DNA of 64,000 nucleotides, taken from contig NZ_DHOS01000071.1 of assembly GCF_002410825.1 (NCBI RefSeq), positions 1-64,000 of the forward strand, in the 5' to 3' direction. A program made the translations under genes and the position numbers. Source of the DNA: Proteiniphilum sp. UBA5384. Lineage in GTDB: Bacteria; Bacteroidota; Bacteroidia; Bacteroidales; Dysgonomonadaceae. The notes below the pieces were generated by a model. That model was not told the DNA's origin. It saw only the letters and a program-made list of their open reading frames with translations, and did not search any database. Every line of letters starts with the position of its first letter. The stretch's first letter is position 1. Of the stretch, positions 35,534 to 44,748 are shown piece by piece.

Positions 35534-38080
35534 ATGGAACAAAAAAAATCAACTGAACAAAGGGTCAGGATAAAAATAGGATTGATATTCCTGGTAATTA
35601 TCCTCTTTTTTACCGGATTGTTCTACTATTCCTATTTACTAAAAAAGAATATGGATATCCAAAAAGCGGAGATGGACAATTCATACAAGGTACTGTCTAA
35701 AAGTAACCGGTTGATTAATTCCATACAACAGGCACAGGATATATTGAATATGTACCTTGTTTCTCCCCGCCGGACATTTCAAAAGCAATACGATTCCATC
35801 ACCACTGACATATCCTCGCAAATAATGGATATAAAAGAGATGAAGCCTGAGAGGCAGCAGGATGTACTCCTGCAGGATATCGACTCTTTATTGCAGGAGA
35901 AAAACCGGATTGTACGCCGGCTGACAGGACTGTTCAGATCTGAAAATCCACTGACGGAACTCGACGAGAAGATCAACCGCTACGATGAAATCATCCAGGA
36001 TTCGGTTGTAGTGACTACCAATATTGACACGATGCGAATAGAAAAACAGAGGAAAGGTAGTTTCTGGAATCGTGTCAGGAATGTCTTCGACCCGAAACAC
36101 GTGGCGGATACAACCATCAATATTACGCGCACCGAACAGGAGTCTTGGTCTGCCAAGAAAGTAGACACCCTTATGTATGCAGACCTCAAAAATATCACCG
36201 AAGAAGCCTCCCGGTCCTATTCTTCCCATATACAAGGGATCGAGAGAGAGGTGCGGGAACTTTTGCTTGCCGAACAAAATATATCCCTTCACATTTCCCA
36301 GTTAACCAATGATTTTTATAATGAAGCTATCCGGATAACATGGAAAGGGACCGAAAACAGTGAAGATCTCAACCAGAGTATTTTCAAGTTTGCCCTTCTG
36401 GTAGGCACACTTTCCATTTTTATCATCCTGGTTATCACCCTCTTAATTATCAACGACCTCAACAAGGGGCAGAAAGCAAGAACTGATCTGGCGAGAGAGA
36501 AACAACTTACGGAAGAACTGATAGAGAGTCGTCACAAACTACTGCTATCCGTATCGCATGATATCAAAACCCCACTTAGTTCTATGATGGGATATATGGA
36601 GATGTGGGATTCAGAAGAGAGAGATAAAGACAAAAAACGACAACTGCAATCCGCACGGAATTCTGGAAAGCATATCCTGACCATGCTCACCAATCTGCTT
36701 GAATTCTCCCGACTGCAACAGAAATCGGGCTCATTACATTATAGCCGATTCAATCTGATTGCACTCATGGAAGATATTATCCGTATGTTCCAACCTCTTA
36801 CAGAAGAAAAATCATTGACCCTGACATTTGAGAATATTGCCTCCTCTCCTTTATATATCAATACGGACCAGACCCTTTTAAAGCAGATACTCACCAATGT
36901 GGTTTCAAATGCCGTAAAATACACGGTCCAGGGGGGAATCAATATACAATTGCAGTATGACAACGGCCAAATGATTTTCACCGTCACGGATACCGGTATC
37001 GGGATGGATCCAATTGAAATACCGGAAATATTCAAACCGTTCTCCCGTATGCAAAACCCTTTGAAAGCGGAAGGGAGCGGATTTGGGATGTATGTCACCA
37101 AAGGATTGGTGAATATGTTGAAAGGGGAGATAAAAGTGGACTCTTGCAAAGGAAAGGGAACCCGTGTAGCCATAGCCCTGCCTATCGCTAAAACCGAAGA
37201 TCAGATACCTCCCGGCAACAGCATCAATAAGCGGGGTTCCCTCACAACCGATTCCGGTCACTCCAAACAAGATGGAAAGCTACATAAGATACTGATTTTT
37301 GAAGATGACCTCTCCTTGGGAAACATGATAAGGGAATATCTCGCACGCAATGGACATAAAGCAAAACTATGCAGTAATCCCCGCGATGTAGAAGGCTTTT
37401 TAAGAGTTATCCTCCAGTTTGACATTGTATTTACCGACATGCAAATGACAGAAATAACAGGAATAGATATTCTGCATAGAGTAAGAAAAAGAGATACACA
37501 TATACCGGTATGGTTAATGACTGCACATGACGATTATACGATAGAGAAAGCTCTTTCAGAAGGATTTTCCGGCCTAATCAAAAAACCTATCCAAATGAGT
37601 GATCTTTCTGATATACTATCACGGGAAAAAGTTATACAGGACAAGGAAAAAAATGTGGAGGAAGAAAAAAAGGACCAACCTAAGGAAGAAAGAAAGGACC
37701 TGCTCGAGGAAGAGCAGAATATCCCGTTGGGGGATGGTAATTTTAGCGGGACATTCCCCAGTCTGTCGGCGCTTTTTCAAGGGGATAAAACATCCATCAT
37801 AGACATCTTGTCCGGTTTTGTAGAGTCGTCCGATAGAGATATGGACATCCTGACTATTTACATCGAAGAAGGAAATTTTGAGAAAGCACAGGAATTGTGC
37901 CATAAAATCCATCCTTTTCTGTACCAGCTTGACGCAGGTTATCTCTGTACGATCTTACACAAAATGGATCGCTTACGGGGAGAAGACGAATCAACCTATC
38001 CCGATTGGAAAAAAGATCTGTCGAAAACAATTGGGGAGATAAGGGAATTCTGTGCCAATATAACCCGGAACTACCTGTAA
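35534..38080 (+). CDS. Hybrid sensor histidine kinase with receiver and Hpt-like domains
   Basis: An 848-residue membrane kinase. Membrane helices at about 13-34 and 280-305 (FALLVGTLSIFIILVITLLI) enclose a periplasmic helical sensor. HisKA has SVSHDIKTPLSSMMGYMEMW with phospho-acceptor His342. The ATPase domain shows QILTNVVSNAVKYT (N box), DTGIGMDP (G1) and GSGFGMYVTKGLV (G2). A receiver domain follows from about 583, with FEDDLSLGN and Asp635 in VFTDMQM. A charged coiled segment (about 695-730) leads to a C-terminal Hpt-like helix bundle with ELCHKIHPFLYQL, His790 being the probable phosphotransfer site. Its end faces the NtrC-type regulator gene 18 bp away, the likely phosphorelay partner. 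Confidence 0.93.
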   Translation: MEQKKSTEQRVRIKIGLIFLVIILFFTGLFYYSYLLKKNMDIQKAEMDNSYKVLSKSNRLINSIQQAQDILNMYLVSPRRTFQKQYDSITTDISSQIMDIKEMKPERQQDVLLQDIDSLLQEKNRIVRRLTGLFRSENPLTELDEKINRYDEIIQDSVVVTTNIDTMRIEKQRKGSFWNRVRNVFDPKHVADTTINITRTEQESWSAKKVDTLMYADLKNITEEASRSYSSHIQGIEREVRELLLAEQNISLHISQLTNDFYNEAIRITWKGTENSEDLNQSIFKFALLVGTLSIFIILVITLLIINDLNKGQKARTDLAREKQLTEELIESRHKLLLSVSHDIKTPLSSMMGYMEMWDSEERDKDKKRQLQSARNSGKHILTMLTNLLEFSRLQQKSGSLHYSRFNLIALMEDIIRMFQPLTEEKSLTLTFENIASSPLYINTDQTLLKQILTNVVSNAVKYTVQGGINIQLQYDNGQMIFTVTDTGIGMDPIEIPEIFKPFSRMQNPLKAEGSGFGMYVTKGLVNMLKGEIKVDSCKGKGTRVAIALPIAKTEDQIPPGNSINKRGSLTTDSGHSKQDGKLHKILIFEDDLSLGNMIREYLARNGHKAKLCSNPRDVEGFLRVILQFDIVFTDMQMTEITGIDILHRVRKRDTHIPVWLMTAHDDYTIEKALSEGFSGLIKKPIQMSDLSDILSREKVIQDKEKNVEEEKKDQPKEERKDLLEEEQNIPLGDGNFSGTFPSLSALFQGDKTSIIDILSGFVESSDRDMDILTIYIEEGNFEKAQELCHKIHPFLYQLDAGYLCTILHKMDRLRGEDESTYPDWKKDLSKTIGEIREFCANITRNYL

Positions 38081-38098
38081 AAAAAAATTATAGTCCCG

Positions 38099-39469
38099 CT
38101 AAACTTCCTTTAAGCCAATATTATATTGGTGCATTTTATTGTAAAGTGTTTTTCTGTCGATCTGCAAAAGGATGGCCGCCTTAGTCTTGTTACCCCCCAC
38201 TTGTTCCAATGCTCTCAGAATTTTCTCTTTTTCCTCTTCCGGCTCCACATAGAGGGAGATATCGGACATTGGGATAGACTCTTCTTTTCGGGCAGTGAAT
38301 ACCGGTAAACTGTTTGGAATAATACTATCGCCTCTTGTAAAAAGGACAGCCCTACGGATCACGTTACGCAACTCCCTCAGGTTGCCCGACCATCCATAGT
38401 TTTGCAATGCGACCAACGCTTCGGGAGAAATAAAATCCACCTGCCGCCCAAGTTCCCTGTTTGCCTCTTTCCTGAAATGATGGGCGTATGAGGGAATATC
38501 TTCCGTACACTCCCGTAATGCCGGGACCTTGATCATAAACTCATTCAACCGGTGATAAAGATCCTCCCTGAAATTACCTTCACTGATCGCTTTCTCCAGA
38601 TTCTCATTGGTGGCTGTAATGATCCGCACATCCACAGTCAAGTCAGTTGAAGTACCCACCGGCCGGACTTTCTTCTCCTGAAGGGTACGCAATAGCTGCA
38701 TCTGTACGCCGTAAGGCAGGTTACCCACCTCGTCAAGGAACAGTGTTCCTCCATGCGCTTCCCTGAAAAATCCGGTCTTATCTTCTATGGCAGAGGTAAA
38801 CGAACCTTTCTTATGACCAAAAAGCTCACTCGGAGCCAGTTCTATGGAAAGGCTACCGCAATCCACTGCGATGAAAGGGCCTTTGGCTCGGTTACTACGG
38901 GTATGGATCAAACGGGCTACATGTTCTTTCCCGGTACCGCTTTCTCCGATGATCATCACCGCCATCTGTGTGGGAGCAACCAGGTCTATATGGGTATACA
39001 TCTGTGCTGAAAGGGGACTCTGTCCTTCCACAAACTGATTGTCTTCCTGCTCGTTCTTTTTCTCCGCCTGTTGTTTGACGGGAGGGGTACTGTTTTCCTT
39101 CCGGGTATCAAACGCAGCCTCAATCTTTTTTGCCAGGATTTCCGGGTTGATAGGTTTTTCCAGAAAATCGAATGCACCCAGTTTGATCGCCGACACTGCC
39201 GTCTGTATCTCGCCGTACCCCGTCATAATAATAACAGGCATCAACTTCTTCTTTTCGTTCAACCAATTCAGGAGCATGATACCGTCGCCATCGGGCAGGC
39301 GTAAGTCGGACAAGACAACCTGACAGGAATCCGGTTGGGAAAGCACTTCCTGCGCCGCCACCATGCCGGAGCATAATATTGCCGAAAATCCGTTCCGCTC
39401 GAACCATTTCTGAAGCATAGCCCCGAAAGAACGGTCATCCTCTACTATCAATATTTTTCGATCCTTCAC
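38099..39469 (-). CDS. NtrC-family sigma-54-type response regulator
   Basis: A 456-residue regulator. The start is a GTG at 39467-39469: the receiver begins at once with KDRKILIVEDD and the frame has a stop 15 bp upstream. Phospho-acceptor Asp55 lies in VVLSDLRLPDG. The AAA+ domain has Walker A GESGTGKE (175-182), Walker B GTLFLDEVG and LRNVIRRAVLF. The sigma-54 contact loop, normally GAFTGA, reads GSFTSA (222-227). A Fis-type helix-turn-helix ends the protein (GGNKTKAAILLQIDRKTLYN). It would activate sigma-54 promoters after phosphorylation, probably by the convergent hybrid kinase. The changed loop leaves its strength as a sigma-54 activator open. Confidence 0.93.
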   Translation of the reverse strand: MKDRKILIVEDDRSFGAMLQKWFERNGFSAILCSGMVAAQEVLSQPDSCQVVLSDLRLPDGDGIMLLNWLNEKKKLMPVIIMTGYGEIQTAVSAIKLGAFDFLEKPINPEILAKKIEAAFDTRKENSTPPVKQQAEKKNEQEDNQFVEGQSPLSAQMYTHIDLVAPTQMAVMIIGESGTGKEHVARLIHTRSNRAKGPFIAVDCGSLSIELAPSELFGHKKGSFTSAIEDKTGFFREAHGGTLFLDEVGNLPYGVQMQLLRTLQEKKVRPVGTSTDLTVDVRIITATNENLEKAISEGNFREDLYHRLNEFMIKVPALRECTEDIPSYAHHFRKEANRELGRQVDFISPEALVALQNYGWSGNLRELRNVIRRAVLFTRGDSIIPNSLPVFTARKEESIPMSDISLYVEPEEEKEKILRALEQVGGNKTKAAILLQIDRKTLYNKMHQYNIGLKEV

Positions 39470-39554
39470 CTCTCCAATCAGTTATAATGTAAAGATAGAT
39501 GATTTATTTCTGATCAGAAAGCGACTAACCGTCACATTGATAAACGGTAACATT

Positions 39555-39938
39555 TCAGGATGCGTGATTAAGTTTTTTTCTCAATACATTTGTTACTCCA
39601 AATATATACACAGCTCCGGATACAATATAAATATATATTCCCGTAGTTTCTAAAGACGATATTTTATTTCCAGATGAGAAGATAATCAATGTCACTATTA
39701 ATATGACACAAATCATAAGATTTCCGACTTGGACTGGAGAACCATGGTGCTCTTTATTACGCCTTGTCATATACATTAGAAAACAAGAGAAAAAAAACAG
39801 AACAAATAATATAATAAAAAAACTCACAATCGGAGTTTCTCCAATAAATAAAAACAAGAAGGCAGCCGCATAGAAAATTAAAAATAAATATTTTAAGATT
39901 TTCATGACATTATAATTTTTTATCTGACAACTATTCAT
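39555..39938 (-). CDS. Small membrane protein, unknown function
   Basis: A 127-residue protein with four hydrophobic segments (for example YLFLIFYAAAFLFLFIGETP and VGNLMICVILIVTLIIFSSG). No family was recognised. The start at 39938 is preferred over an internal Met at 39905 because GAAGGAGAATAGGA gives a good ribosome-binding site, and because it begins only 2 bp after the upstream lipoprotein stop, suggesting translational coupling. Confidence 0.65.
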   Translation of the reverse strand: MNSCQIKNYNVMKILKYLFLIFYAAAFLFLFIGETPIVSFFIILFVLFFFSCFLMYMTRRNKEHHGSPVQVGNLMICVILIVTLIIFSSGNKISSLETTGIYIYIVSGAVYIFGVTNVLRKKLNHAS

Positions 39939-39940
39939 TC

Positions 39941-40198
39941 CTATTCTCCTTCACTCACTAACTTCTCCCAAGAGTCAACAACGGAATCTTCTTCCTCGAC
40001 TCCATTTTTACTGCTCTTTGTTTTTAACCTATTCCCAATTTTCTGATAAAAATCATCTAAAAAGAGATTGTGCTCTTTCCCAATAAAGGAGGCCAACGAT
40101 TCCTTTTCCGTTTCTGGTATAACGTTAATTACGCTATCATTACTACACGACAATAAGAATAAAAAGGACAATAGATAAACCAAAAATCCTGTTTCCAT
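39941..40198 (-). CDS. Small lipoprotein, unknown function
   Basis: An 85-residue protein with a lipobox (FLFLLSCSND, Cys18) and a charged mature part (LFLDDFYQKIGNRLKTKSSK, ending WEKLVSEGE). No family was recognised. It is coupled to the small membrane protein gene that follows after 2 bp. A TAGGTTTG at 40252-40259 on the same strand could be its -7 box. Confidence 0.6.
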   Translation of the reverse strand: METGFLVYLLSFLFLLSCSNDSVINVIPETEKESLASFIGKEHNLFLDDFYQKIGNRLKTKSSKNGVEEEDSVVDSWEKLVSEGE

Positions 40199-40388
40199 AT
40201 TAAAAATTTAATGGTTAGAATTAAAAAATACTATTCCCCTATTATATAAAACAAACCTAAAGGAAAATTTGTTCTCTAAAACAGCCAATCAAGGTTAAAT
40301 AATTGACTTTAATATCATATCATTGAGACAAGAAATATAGCAAGTGCGATTTGATAAGAAAAAAATATCATTGATTTTTAATCTTATA

Positions 40389-40420
40389 TTTGGAAATACT
40401 TCTATTTTCATCTATTTTTG
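40389..40420 (+). promoter_or_regulatory. Promoter of the M24 peptidase gene (TTTG-N20-TATTTTTG)
   Basis: TTTG at 40389-40392 and TATTTTTG at 40413-40420 are separated by 20 bases, an excellent match to the Bacteroidota consensus. The expected start near 40425 lies before the ATG at 40442 but after the in-frame TTG at 40418, so it favours the ATG as the true start. Confidence 0.7.
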
Positions 40421-40441
40421 ACACCTAAAATCTTCATTTTT

Positions 40442-41614
40442 ATGAGTAAATTACCCTTGCATGAAGCCGATTCAAGGCTTAAAAAAGTGCAACGAGCCAT
40501 CGCAGGGATGCAGGCCGATGCGTGTATCATCACTTCGTCGGTCAACCAGTACTGGCTCTGCGGATTTATTTTCGACGGTTATCTCTTCCTCTTGCCCGAA
40601 GGTGATCCGATCCTATTCGTGAAACGCCCTTCCAATATCGTGGATGAACGGGTGAAACAGATCCGTAAACCGGAGCAGATCCCTGCTATGTTGGAAGAGG
40701 CTGGCATCGCTATCCCTAAACGGATCCTGATAGAAGCCGACCAACTCTCATTCTCTGCCGCCACCCGCCTGCAGACAGCATTCAAAATGCCCGAAATCAA
40801 GAATGTTTCAGGAGAACTGAGGAAGATAAGGTCGGTCAAATCGGAGTACGAACTGGAGCAGATGCGTGAAAGTGCCGGGATCCACAGCAAAGTATACAAA
40901 CTGATTCCTTCTTTATACTGTGAAGGGATGACCGACTTGGAACTGCAGATCGAGATAGAGCGGCAAATGCGCCTGCACGGCTCGATGGGTATTTTCCGCT
41001 CATTTGGCGAGAATATGGATATTTTTATGGGGAGCATGCTGGCCGGCGACAACGCCCAGGTGGCGTCACCCTATGACTACGCCCTGGGGGGAGCGGGTAT
41101 CTCACCCCTACTACCATTGGGAGCCAATGGTACGATCCTCAGGCCGGGCACCACGTTGATGGTGGATATGGCAGGAAATTACCGTCCCTGTATGGACGAT
41201 ATGACCCGCACTTTCGTGATCGGTTATGCTCCCGACATTGCCTATAAAGCCCACCAGGTTTCCATCGATATCCATAAAGCGATTCTCGGGGATTTCAAGG
41301 CAGGCACCCTTTGCTCTGCACTCTACCTTCTGGCAGAAGAGATGGTGAAGGAAAACGGGTTAGAGCCCTATTTTATGGGGACGGTACAACAAGCCAAATT
41401 TATCGGCCATGGCGTGGGATTGGAAATCAATGAGCCTCCCGTACTCACACCCCGCTCCGAGGAAGTACTGGAACCGGGCATGGCATTCGCGCTAGAGCCC
41501 AAATTCGTACTTCCCGGCATCGGTGCCGTGGGGATAGAGAACACCTATATCGTCCACGAATCAGGCTTCGAAAATATCACCCTGTGTGAAGAAGCCCTGG
41601 TGACACTGTCTTGA
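40442..41614 (+). CDS. M24-family metallopeptidase (Xaa-Pro aminopeptidase-like)
   Basis: A 390-residue pita-bread metallopeptidase starting at MSKLPLHEAD; an in-frame TTG at 40418 lies inside the promoter and is rejected. An N-terminal creatinase-like domain (about 5-130) precedes the catalytic domain. Metal ligands are visible: VDMAGNYRPCMDDMTRTF (two Asp), FIGHGVGLEINEPP (His), FALEPKFVLPG (Glu) and VGIENTYIV (Glu). Such enzymes release N-terminal residues next to proline or cleave X-Pro dipeptides in the cytoplasm. No signal peptide is seen. It converges with the GH92 gene, 9 bp apart. Confidence 0.92.
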   Translation: MSKLPLHEADSRLKKVQRAIAGMQADACIITSSVNQYWLCGFIFDGYLFLLPEGDPILFVKRPSNIVDERVKQIRKPEQIPAMLEEAGIAIPKRILIEADQLSFSAATRLQTAFKMPEIKNVSGELRKIRSVKSEYELEQMRESAGIHSKVYKLIPSLYCEGMTDLELQIEIERQMRLHGSMGIFRSFGENMDIFMGSMLAGDNAQVASPYDYALGGAGISPLLPLGANGTILRPGTTLMVDMAGNYRPCMDDMTRTFVIGYAPDIAYKAHQVSIDIHKAILGDFKAGTLCSALYLLAEEMVKENGLEPYFMGTVQQAKFIGHGVGLEINEPPVLTPRSEEVLEPGMAFALEPKFVLPGIGAVGIENTYIVHESGFENITLCEEALVTLS

Positions 41615-41623
41615 TAAAATTGT

Positions 41624-43903
41624 TTATCTCTCGTTCGAGAAAGAGTAAGGGAAATTCTTTTGCTGAGTGCCTCTCTCCTTATTGGGGCGGTCACTCATTT
41701 TGAAAGTGATCTCTCCCCCTTTCATCAGGTCGCCGTGGGTAAGGAAATTTTTTGTATATGGCTTGCCGTTACATTCCATTGTTTCAATATAGCGATTTCC
41801 TTTTGTATTATCCGGTGCATTGATCTTCAATGTCTTTCCGTTCTCCAGATCGATCTCTACCGATTTGAACAACGGTGAACCGAGAATATATTCGTCGCTC
41901 CCGGGACAGACAGGATAAAATCCTAATGCAGAGAAGACATACCATGCCGAGGTTTGTCCGTTATCCTCATCGCCGCAATACCCGTCGGGGGCAGCGGAAT
42001 AGAGCTTATCCATGATCTCCCTGATCCAGTATTGAGCTTTCCATGGCTCCCCCGCATAATTGTAGAGATAAGCCATGTGCTGGATCGGCTGGTTGCCATG
42101 CGCGTACTGCCCCATATCCATCACCTGCATCTCACGCATCTCATGGATCATGGAGCGGCTCTGCATTCCCTCATACCCCGGAATGACAAAGACAGAATCG
42201 AGCATATTGACAAATTCACTGCGTCCCCCCATCAGATCGATCAGTCCCTGGGGATCATGGAAAACAGACCATGAGTAGTGCCAACTGTTTCCTTCGGTGA
42301 AATCACGGCTCCAGTCCGTCGGGTTGAACGAACCGGAGAAAGATCCGTCTTCTGCACGACCTGCCATCAACTTGTGCTTAGGATTGTACAAATTCTTATA
42401 ATTCATCGCCCGTTCACCGTAGATAGCAATCTCGGCTTCCGGCTTACCCAGAGCTTTCCCCAGCCGATAGATGGTCCAGTCGTTATAAGCATATTCGAGT
42501 GTGCGGGCTACATTCTGACTGATCTTCACATCATTGGGAATATATCCGTATTTGTTATATTCAGCATAACCGGTACGTCCCGAAGCACCCACTGTAGGGT
42601 GCACATTGTTGGCGCCATGCTTGAGTGCTTCCCAAAGCGTTTCAATATCATACCCTCTCAACCCTTTGACATAAGCGTCAGCTACTACTGAGGCTGAGTT
42701 ATTACCTACCATGATATTCCTGTGTCCAGGGCTGGCCCACTCGGGGAGGAAACCACTCTCCTTATAGGCATTGACCAGTCCTTCCTGCATCTTTACATTT
42801 TCCGAAGGATAGACAAAATTAAGGAAGGGGAAAAGACTTCTGAAAGTATCCCAGAAACCGGTATCGGTAAACATATAACCGGGAAGCACTTCACCGTTAT
42901 ATGGGCTGTAGTGGTGAATATTACCGTTTTCATCGACTTCTGAAAGATTTCTCGGAAAGAGCAGCGTACGGTAAAGGTTGGAGTAGAAAGTCCTCAGGTT
43001 ATCAATATTGTCATCCTCAACCCTTATCCTTCCCAGGACCTCATTCCAGCGTGCCTCACCCTTTTCTGCGATGGCATCAAAAGATGCGCTTCCCAACTCC
43101 CTCAGGTTCAGCAGGGCCTGCTCTTCACTGATAAAAGAAGAAGCCACTCTGGCATGCACCTGTTCCTTCCGGTCCGTCTTGAAACCGATCACTGCCCCGG
43201 CATGATTTCCTGTAAATTCAATCTCCTTCTCAGATATCTCACCATCTTTCACCGCTGCGCAGTAGGTGAAGGGTTTATCAAAAATTACCACGAAATAACT
43301 CTTAAAGTTATCGGGTACTCCGCCGCTGTTGCGGGTGGTATATCCTACAATCTTCTGTTCTTCAGGGATGATGCGTACATAAGAGCCCTTATCGAAAGCA
43401 TCGATCACCACATACGACTGGTCGCTCTGTGGAAAGGTAAACCGGAACATGGCGGCCCTCTCCGTAGGAGTGATCTCGGTGGTGATATCCCAATCGGCCA
43501 GATAAACCCGGTAATAGTGCGGTTTGGCTATCTCCGCCTTATGGGAGAACCAACTTGCCCGTTCCTCTTCATCAAAGACCGGCTTTCCGGCAACAGGCAT
43601 CAGCGAAAACTGACCGTAGTCATTCATCCAGGGGCTGGGTTGGTGAGTCTGCTTGAACCCCCTGATCTTGTCGGAATGATAAGTGTACATCCATCCGCTG
43701 CCCATCTTACCGGTCTGCGGCGACCAAAAATTCATTCCCCATGGGAGAGCGATCGCAGGATAGGTATTCCCGGTGGAGAGCTCATACTTGGAATCCGTTC
43801 CCACCAATGTATTCACATAGTCTACCGGATTGGACGTCTGTGCGCCCATTGTAAAATTCATTCCCAAGAAGAAAATGATACTCAATAACAGAACTTTTTT
43901 CAT
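41624..43903 (-). CDS. GH92-family alpha-mannosidase
   Basis: An exported protein of about 759 residues; the ATG at 43903 (MKKVLLLSIIFFLGMNFTMG) gives a clean signal peptide and is preferred to an upstream Met at 43939. The N-terminal beta domain opens with VDYVNTLVGTDSKYELSTGN and PAIALPWGMNFWSPQTG. The (alpha/alpha)6 part carries GFWDTFRSLFPFLNFVYP, GQYAHGNQPIQHMAYLYNYA and GYCGDEDNGQTSAWYVFSAL, which contain the conserved acidic and calcium-binding residues of GH92. Family members are calcium-dependent exo-mannosidases acting on N-glycan or yeast mannan side chains. It follows the RND/ABC cluster on the same strand after 124 bp; a functional link is not evident. Confidence 0.95.
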   Translation of the reverse strand: MKKVLLLSIIFFLGMNFTMGAQTSNPVDYVNTLVGTDSKYELSTGNTYPAIALPWGMNFWSPQTGKMGSGWMYTYHSDKIRGFKQTHQPSPWMNDYGQFSLMPVAGKPVFDEEERASWFSHKAEIAKPHYYRVYLADWDITTEITPTERAAMFRFTFPQSDQSYVVIDAFDKGSYVRIIPEEQKIVGYTTRNSGGVPDNFKSYFVVIFDKPFTYCAAVKDGEISEKEIEFTGNHAGAVIGFKTDRKEQVHARVASSFISEEQALLNLRELGSASFDAIAEKGEARWNEVLGRIRVEDDNIDNLRTFYSNLYRTLLFPRNLSEVDENGNIHHYSPYNGEVLPGYMFTDTGFWDTFRSLFPFLNFVYPSENVKMQEGLVNAYKESGFLPEWASPGHRNIMVGNNSASVVADAYVKGLRGYDIETLWEALKHGANNVHPTVGASGRTGYAEYNKYGYIPNDVKISQNVARTLEYAYNDWTIYRLGKALGKPEAEIAIYGERAMNYKNLYNPKHKLMAGRAEDGSFSGSFNPTDWSRDFTEGNSWHYSWSVFHDPQGLIDLMGGRSEFVNMLDSVFVIPGYEGMQSRSMIHEMREMQVMDMGQYAHGNQPIQHMAYLYNYAGEPWKAQYWIREIMDKLYSAAPDGYCGDEDNGQTSAWYVFSALGFYPVCPGSDEYILGSPLFKSVEIDLENGKTLKINAPDNTKGNRYIETMECNGKPYTKNFLTHGDLMKGGEITFKMSDRPNKERGTQQKNFPYSFSNER

Positions 43904-44027
43904 ACGATTAAAATATTTATTTTTCAATATATCATACATAATTCGCTTTTAATTATACTCTTGTCCAGGAACAGTTATCATGCTCGTTTCATATAATTAA
44001 AAATTTAGACACAAAAGCCCATATTCC

Positions 44028-44744
44028 TCACACAAATTTCTCCCGTTTCTGTAGGTTGAGGAAACCGATCATCAGCCAGACGATACTTCCGATGGACAGG
44101 AACAGGCGACTTTTAAGAATGGTGTTCTGCCAAATCATGGGGTGAATATCGTCCGGGATGGAAAACGGGTTCAGAAAAACATTCCAAAAAGAATTCCTTA
44201 TCTGACCATTGGCGTTCATATATACAAAGAATGCAAGTCCCATCACAATCATAATCACCGCCGTGCCGTTACCGCTTCTGGTGATGGTGGAGAACATAAA
44301 AGCGAGGTTGCCAAAGAACAGCATCGGAAAGATGAGTTGTGCGGCCATTTCAAATGCGTTGACAGGGTACAGCAAAATACGGGCGACATAGGCAAAAAGG
44401 ACCAGAATAAAATAATTTGCCAAATAGATCATCAACATACGCACACCCCACACCTTATAGCGGTAATTAGGTATGCCAAAAATAATCTCCAGTATCCGGT
44501 TGTCCTCATCGTTTTGGATGCCGAAAACCACCGGATAAAAAATCAGCAGTAAGCAGGGAAACAATAGCAAACTATAGATAGAGGCTTCATTGATTTCGGC
44601 TCGGTTCCATGCCTGCTGGAACATGAAAAAGGCAAAAAAACCAAAAGCAGCCAAAAGAAACCAAAAGAATTTACCGGCAAATATAATCTTTAAATTATAC
44701 CGCACGATACTTGTAGTTAAAACTATATATTTATTTAAGCTCAT
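44028..44744 (-). CDS. ABC-2-type permease, small (last gene of the RND/ABC cluster)
   Basis: A 238-residue protein with six hydrophobic segments (IIFAGKFFWFLLAAFGFFAF, YSLLLFPCLLLIFYPVVFGI, LMIYLANYFILVLFAYVARI, LIFPMLFFGNLAFMFSTITR and two more). The layout matches ABC-2 permeases, and the phrase NDEDNRILEIIFGIPNYRYK recalls the amphipathic segment of gliding-type permeases. It has no ATPase of its own. The ABC domain fused to the C terminus of the upstream RND protein ends only 4 bp before this gene, making it the natural energising partner (inference). Confidence 0.82.
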   Translation of the reverse strand: MSLNKYIVLTTSIVRYNLKIIFAGKFFWFLLAAFGFFAFFMFQQAWNRAEINEASIYSLLLFPCLLLIFYPVVFGIQNDEDNRILEIIFGIPNYRYKVWGVRMLMIYLANYFILVLFAYVARILLYPVNAFEMAAQLIFPMLFFGNLAFMFSTITRSGNGTAVIMIVMGLAFFVYMNANGQIRNSFWNVFLNPFSIPDDIHPMIWQNTILKSRLFLSIGSIVWLMIGFLNLQKREKFV

Positions 44745-44748
44745 AGCT

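Noticed and set aside
40418..40441. In-frame TTG start upstream of the M24 peptidase ATG.
   Set aside because: It lies inside the TATTTTTG promoter element, so the transcript would not include it; the ATG at 40442 is used.
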